DNA from: Candidatus Saccharimonadota bacterium
Lineage (GTDB): Bacteria; Patescibacteriota; Saccharimonadia; Saccharimonadales; Saccharimonadaceae
Length of the DNA: 17,166 nt
Direction: 5' to 3'
Assembly: GCA_018064165.1 (NCBI GenBank)
Contig: JAGOZV010000006.1
Location: 1-17,166 of the forward strand
Shown: in pieces, positions 14,376 to 17,166 of the stretch
Position numbering within the stretch: the stretch's first letter is position 1
Layout: each line of letters begins with the position of its first letter
Translations under genes and position numbers: made by a program
The notes under the pieces: model-generated
What the model saw: the letters and a program-made list of their open reading frames with translations, nothing else
Told to the model about the DNA's origin: nothing
Database searches by the model: none

Positions 14376-14534
14376 AGCATTTAAACCAAGTGCGCCAAAA
14401 CGACTTGCTAAAAAGTTGTCTAAATCTTTTTCGCTACGTTCTTTTTCCCACGTTTTTAGATTTAGGGAAGGGTCGTTTATTTCAGACAATTCAGTATCGT
14501 CTATAATAATGTTTTTGTTGTTTAATGTTTCCAT
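14352..14534 (-). CDS. Small acidic protein of unknown function
   Basis: 60 aa, not recognised. Rich in Asp, Glu, Asn and Leu with a patch NLKTWEKERSEKDLDNFLASR that could form an amphipathic helix; no cysteine, signal or membrane segment. Evidence that it is a real gene: an AAAGGA ribosome site about 10-14 nt upstream of the ATG, and a promoter-like TTGCTT-17 bp-TGCTTAAAT further up. Its last 24 bp overlap the convergent phosphatase gene in antisense. It is divergent from the membrane-protein operon, with which it shares an inverted promoter element. Confidence 0.55.
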   Translation of the reverse strand: METLNNKNIIIDDTELSEINDPSLNLKTWEKERSEKDLDNFLASRFGALGLNASDFELVA

Positions 14535-14577
14535 TGTTTTTTCTTTCCTTTTTGTGTTATTTATTGCTTAACAATAC

Positions 14578-14666
14578 TATTTAAGCATAAAACTAATAAA
14601 AAAGCAATAGCAAAATGACATTTTGTGTAGTATTTTTGACAGAACCTTCTTGATTATGCTTAAATA
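14578..14666. promoter_or_regulatory. Divergent promoters with a 13-bp inverted repeat
   Basis: TATTTAAGCATAA (14578-14590) and its exact complement TTATGCTTAAATA (14654-14666) face each other. Each contains extended -10 TGC-TTAAAT. The plus-strand copy has a consensus -35 TTGACA (14636-14641) with 18-bp spacing and serves the membrane-protein operon. The minus-strand copy has TTGCTT (14602-14607) at 17 bp and serves the 60-aa ORF. They may be two -10 boxes, or also a shared operator pair. The rest of the 166-bp gap is AT-rich without other signals. Confidence 0.65.
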
Positions 14667-14700
14667 AAGGGGTAAATAAGGGCATAAGGTAGACATAAAA

Positions 14701-15423
14701 ATGAACGAAATTACATTACTTTTAATTGTTGCGCTAGCAGGATTAATTCATGCAGGCTTTCAGCTAAGCGTTAGTGCTTTAAGCTTAATGAGTGGACACG
14801 CTATAACTAACAAAAAATCTCACGGCCGTTTAGTCACTTTAATGAGCGCCTTTATTTTTGGTGCAGTTACCATGACAGTTCTGCTTCTGGCTAGCTTGGC
14901 CTTTTTACTTGAAATAATTTTACGTAATGGAGCAAGCCCTGAACTTGTGTGGTCTATAACAGTTGGTTTGTCGGTTGCTATTGGCATTGCTGTTTGGATA
15001 TTTTATTACAGCAAGGGGCCTGGCACTTCTTTATGGCTACCACGAAGCCTAGCCGGCTACATTACTGAACGGGCTAAAAAGACCAAACAAAGCGGTGAAG
15101 CTTTTACGCTTGGCCTAGTTAGCGTGCTTGCAGAAATTTTATTCATTGTTACGCCACTAATGGTAGCAGCTTTGGCAATATTGCAACTTGACCCAATTAT
15201 TCAACCCTCTGCGATAGTAATTTACACTCTAATTTCGTTGTTATCTTTATTAATAGTTTGGGCTATGGTTGGAAGTGGCCATAGTTTAAGTAAAATTCAA
15301 CAATGGCGCGAGAAAAATAAAAGATTTTTACAGTTTATTTGTGGCGCGGCCTTAATTATTTTAGGAATTTATATTTACGCGAATGAAGTTGTTGCGCCAA
15401 TTGCCGCTAACGGAGGTTTTTAA
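14701..15423 (+). CDS. Six-helix membrane protein of unknown function
   Basis: 240 aa with about six hydrophobic segments (near residues 3-27, 46-72, 81-102, 135-162, 168-190 and 208-228) and basic cytoplasmic loops, notably ERAKKTKQSGEAF and KIQQWREKNKRF. The two-times-three arrangement and GLIHAGFQLSVSAL-type first helix loosely recall LysE/DsbD-like small transporters, but the redox cysteines of DsbD are absent (one Cys only, in the last helix), so no function is assigned. Translation starts at the ATG at 14701 with AAGG 11 nt upstream. The stop shares one base with the start of the ATP-cone gene, and the flavoprotein follows, so the three are one operon and the flavoprotein may act at this protein. 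Confidence 0.75.
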   Translation: MNEITLLLIVALAGLIHAGFQLSVSALSLMSGHAITNKKSHGRLVTLMSAFIFGAVTMTVLLLASLAFLLEIILRNGASPELVWSITVGLSVAIGIAVWIFYYSKGPGTSLWLPRSLAGYITERAKKTKQSGEAFTLGLVSVLAEILFIVTPLMVAALAILQLDPIIQPSAIVIYTLISLLSLLIVWAMVGSGHSLSKIQQWREKNKRFLQFICGAALIILGIYIYANEVVAPIAANGGF

Positions 15424-15698
15424 TGCAGGTAACTGTATTTAAAAATAATGGCCGGAATTCCGAGCCATACAGTAGTGAAAAGTTACGAAAAACTATTCTT
15501 GCGGCGTGTTTAAATATTCGTGTGCCGCAGCATAGCGCTGAATCTGCAGCCGACATGGTCTGTAAAGACGTAGATAATTGGCTAAAAAATAAGCAAGAAA
15601 TTACAACTGTTGACATAAAAGAGAAAGCCAGCGAATTTTTAAAAAAATATCATTCCGAGGCTGCTTATATTTATGAACGGTACGGTATAACAATTTAA
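15423..15698 (+). CDS. Stand-alone ATP-cone domain protein
   Basis: 91 aa forming one ATP-cone and nothing else: a VFKNNGRNSEPYSSEKLRKT N-terminal strand and helix, an alanine-rich helix region AAEx-type (SAESAADMVCKDVDNWL), EITTVDIKEKASEFL and the closing HSEAAYIYERYGI. ATP-cones sense ATP/dATP in ribonucleotide reductases (NrdA, NrdD) and in the repressor NrdR. Here neither a reductase domain nor the NrdR zinc ribbon is present, and no reductase gene is adjacent. It starts in a TAATG overlap with the membrane-protein stop and is followed 18 bp later by the flavoprotein, which suggests nucleotide-dependent control of that system (inference). Confidence 0.85.
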   Translation: MQVTVFKNNGRNSEPYSSEKLRKTILAACLNIRVPQHSAESAADMVCKDVDNWLKNKQEITTVDIKEKASEFLKKYHSEAAYIYERYGITI

Positions 15699-15716
15699 TA
15701 TATTAAGGATTTAAGA

Positions 15717-17105
15717 GTGGGCAAAAAACGACAACATACCTTTAATTACGATTTGATAGTCATTGGCAGTGGCGCTGCTGGTAACGTGGCGGCTTTGGTA
15801 GCGGCTAAATCTGGACTAACGGTTGCTATTGTTGAATCTGACAAATTAGGCGGCAGTTGGCCAAATTACACAGACGTGCCCGTTGGCGCAGTTTTAAAAA
15901 GTGCAATTTTATACGATAGGGCAAAGAAGGGAAGTGCTTTTGGCCTTCGTACGGCAACAATTGGTTATAACTTCCCTGCCCTAAAAGCCTGGAAAGACAG
16001 TGCTATTAAAGCAACTGGCGCAACCGCTGGACGCAAGTATTATGAATCTTTAGGAATAGATGTTTTCCTTGGTTTAGCGCACTTCCTCTCCCCTAACGAA
16101 ATTACTGTAAACCGAAAACATCTTTCTGCCAAAAAGTTTTTAATTGCAACAGGATCTAGCTGGGAGGTACCAGCAATTCCTGGTCTAGACGCCCTTCCCT
16201 ACTTAACGCCTAAAACCGCCCTAGACATTAATAGGTTGCCAAAAAGCCTATTAGTTATTGGCGATACTACAATTTCTTTAGAACTAGCACAACTATTTTC
16301 GTTACTTGGCACCAAAGTTTATTACACTCAAAGCGCTCAATCTATTCTACCCGAATTCGATAAAGACGTAAGCAATATGGCCGAAAAAGCTTTAACGCGA
16401 GACAATAAAATTACTTTCTTAACACAAACAAAAGTTGTTGCTACTTTTAAAGACGGCAACACCGTTAGAGCCATTCTTTCAAGGGGAGGAAATGAAAAAA
16501 CTCTAAAAGTTGACTCGGTTTTGGTGGCAGACAAGAAAACACCTAATATTGATTTAGGCCTTAAAAACGCCAATGTCTTATTTAATAAAAATGGCATAGA
16601 AGTAGACGATTTCTTTAGAACTAGCAATAAAAATATTTATGCGGTTGGCGATGTACTAGATATGAAACGTCGGCCGATTTCCACGCAAATTAGTTTGGCG
16701 GAAGGCAAAACAGCTGTAAGTAATATTGTTAATCATAAAAAAATATCAACCAATTATTCTTCATTCCCTACCGTATTATTTACTCATCCTGGCATTGCTA
16801 CTGTTGGTATTACCGAAAGACAGGCTAAGGCCACTAAAACTCCATATCGTGCAAGAGTTACAAACATGAATGAAATTGCTCGCACTACTCTTGCGAATTA
16901 TAAAACTGGCATGGTTAAAATCATCACCGAACCAGATGGCACAATTATTGGTGGAGCTGTAATTTCTCCTTATGCCGGCGAACTAATTAACGAGCTAGCG
17001 CTTGCCGTAAGTAGTGGTCTGAACGTATCGGTATTAGCCGAAAGCCCTCATGCATTTTTGACCTGGGGCGAATCTATTAGAATTACTGCTGATAAATTTA
17101 TTTAA
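15717..17105 (+). CDS. Cysteine-free flavoprotein of the dihydrolipoamide dehydrogenase fold
   Basis: 462 aa, the length and domain order of group I flavoprotein disulfide reductases: FAD motif GSGAAG (17-22) with Glu40, NIYAVGD for the FAD ribityl site, and a C-terminal dimerisation domain (FPTVLFTHPGIATVGITE, then GGAVISPYAGELINELALAV). Every catalytic piece is altered. The CxxxxC pair is Trp48 and Asp53 (LGGSWPNYTDVP), the His of the His-Glu dyad is Phe447 with Glu452 kept, and the NAD motif GxGxxG reads GDTTIS (182-187). The whole protein has no cysteine. It therefore cannot be a disulfide reductase; FAD binding is expected. E. coli SthA transhydrogenase is a partial precedent for loss of the disulfide. 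Starts at GTG with AAGGA 7 nt upstream. Confidence 0.9.
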   Translation: MGKKRQHTFNYDLIVIGSGAAGNVAALVAAKSGLTVAIVESDKLGGSWPNYTDVPVGAVLKSAILYDRAKKGSAFGLRTATIGYNFPALKAWKDSAIKATGATAGRKYYESLGIDVFLGLAHFLSPNEITVNRKHLSAKKFLIATGSSWEVPAIPGLDALPYLTPKTALDINRLPKSLLVIGDTTISLELAQLFSLLGTKVYYTQSAQSILPEFDKDVSNMAEKALTRDNKITFLTQTKVVATFKDGNTVRAILSRGGNEKTLKVDSVLVADKKTPNIDLGLKNANVLFNKNGIEVDDFFRTSNKNIYAVGDVLDMKRRPISTQISLAEGKTAVSNIVNHKKISTNYSSFPTVLFTHPGIATVGITERQAKATKTPYRARVTNMNEIARTTLANYKTGMVKIITEPDGTIIGGAVISPYAGELINELALAVSSGLNVSVLAESPHAFLTWGESIRITADKFI

Positions 17106-17125
17106 AAAATAATTTTAATATATAC

Positions 17126-17160
17126 AAAAAAAGACCTCAACTAGATTGAAGGCTTTTCTT
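17126..17160 (+). terminator. Probable intrinsic terminator after the flavoprotein operon
   Basis: Arms CCTCAA (17135-17140) and TTGAAGG (17146-17152) with one bulged A and a 5-nt loop, flanked by an A-rich run upstream and TTTTCTT downstream. Weak stem but well placed 30 bp after the stop. Confidence 0.55.
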
Positions 17161-17166
17161 GGTAGC

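Noticed and set aside
1..17166. UGA recoding (glycine) as in some candidate-phyla bacteria
   Set aside because: TGA ends murJ and the phosphatase at positions that fit the families, and no conserved glycine is encoded by TGA in the genes read.
1..17166. CRISPR arrays, insertion sequences or prophage
   Set aside because: No regularly spaced repeats, transposase, integrase or phage structural genes are visible.

Overview
The window is an AT-rich, gene-dense bacterial chromosome segment. Gene content and style suggest a small-genome candidate-phyla-radiation bacterium, most likely Saccharibacteria (TM7)-like: housekeeping genes packed on one strand with 4-14 bp overlaps, a short HrcA, a minimal TilS and a phosphoketolase. 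This placement is an inference without phylogeny. TGA acts as a normal stop (murJ, the tyrosine phosphatase), so the UGA-glycine code of Absconditabacteria/Gracilibacteria is not in use.

Minus strand, about 1-11,700, in transcription order: tilS, ftsH, murJ, the N-terminal half of lepA, a P-loop kinase, a YdcF-like DUF218 gene, the C-terminal half of lepA, an MFS transporter, a guanylate kinase, hrcA, grpE and the start of a phosphoketolase gene cut by the window edge. The outstanding feature is elongation factor 4 (LepA) split exactly between domain II and domain III by a two-gene cassette of about 1.28 kb, with nothing apparently lost from either half. hrcA-grpE is preceded by a recognisable CIRCE operator lying over an extended -10 promoter whose predicted start coincides with the hrcA ATG.

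The strand switch at 11,700-11,880 is a repeat-rich divergent spacer. The plus strand then carries an 87-aa unknown protein overlapping a Y-family DNA polymerase, a CAU-anticodon tRNA with promoter and terminator, and a PTP-type phosphatase with an apparently leaderless promoter. A small unknown minus-strand ORF converges on the phosphatase and is divergent from the last operon. Two identical 13-bp elements in inverted orientation form the divergent promoter region.

The last operon (14,701-17,105) encodes a six-helix membrane protein, a free-standing ATP-cone domain and a flavoprotein of the dihydrolipoamide dehydrogenase fold. That flavoprotein has no cysteine at all, has lost the catalytic His and has a degraded NAD-binding motif. 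Together the three look like an undescribed ATP-responsive, membrane-associated flavin system, though the function is unknown.

Promoters across the window share a TGn extended -10 element. Shine-Dalgarno strength varies from absent to a 9-nt perfect match.
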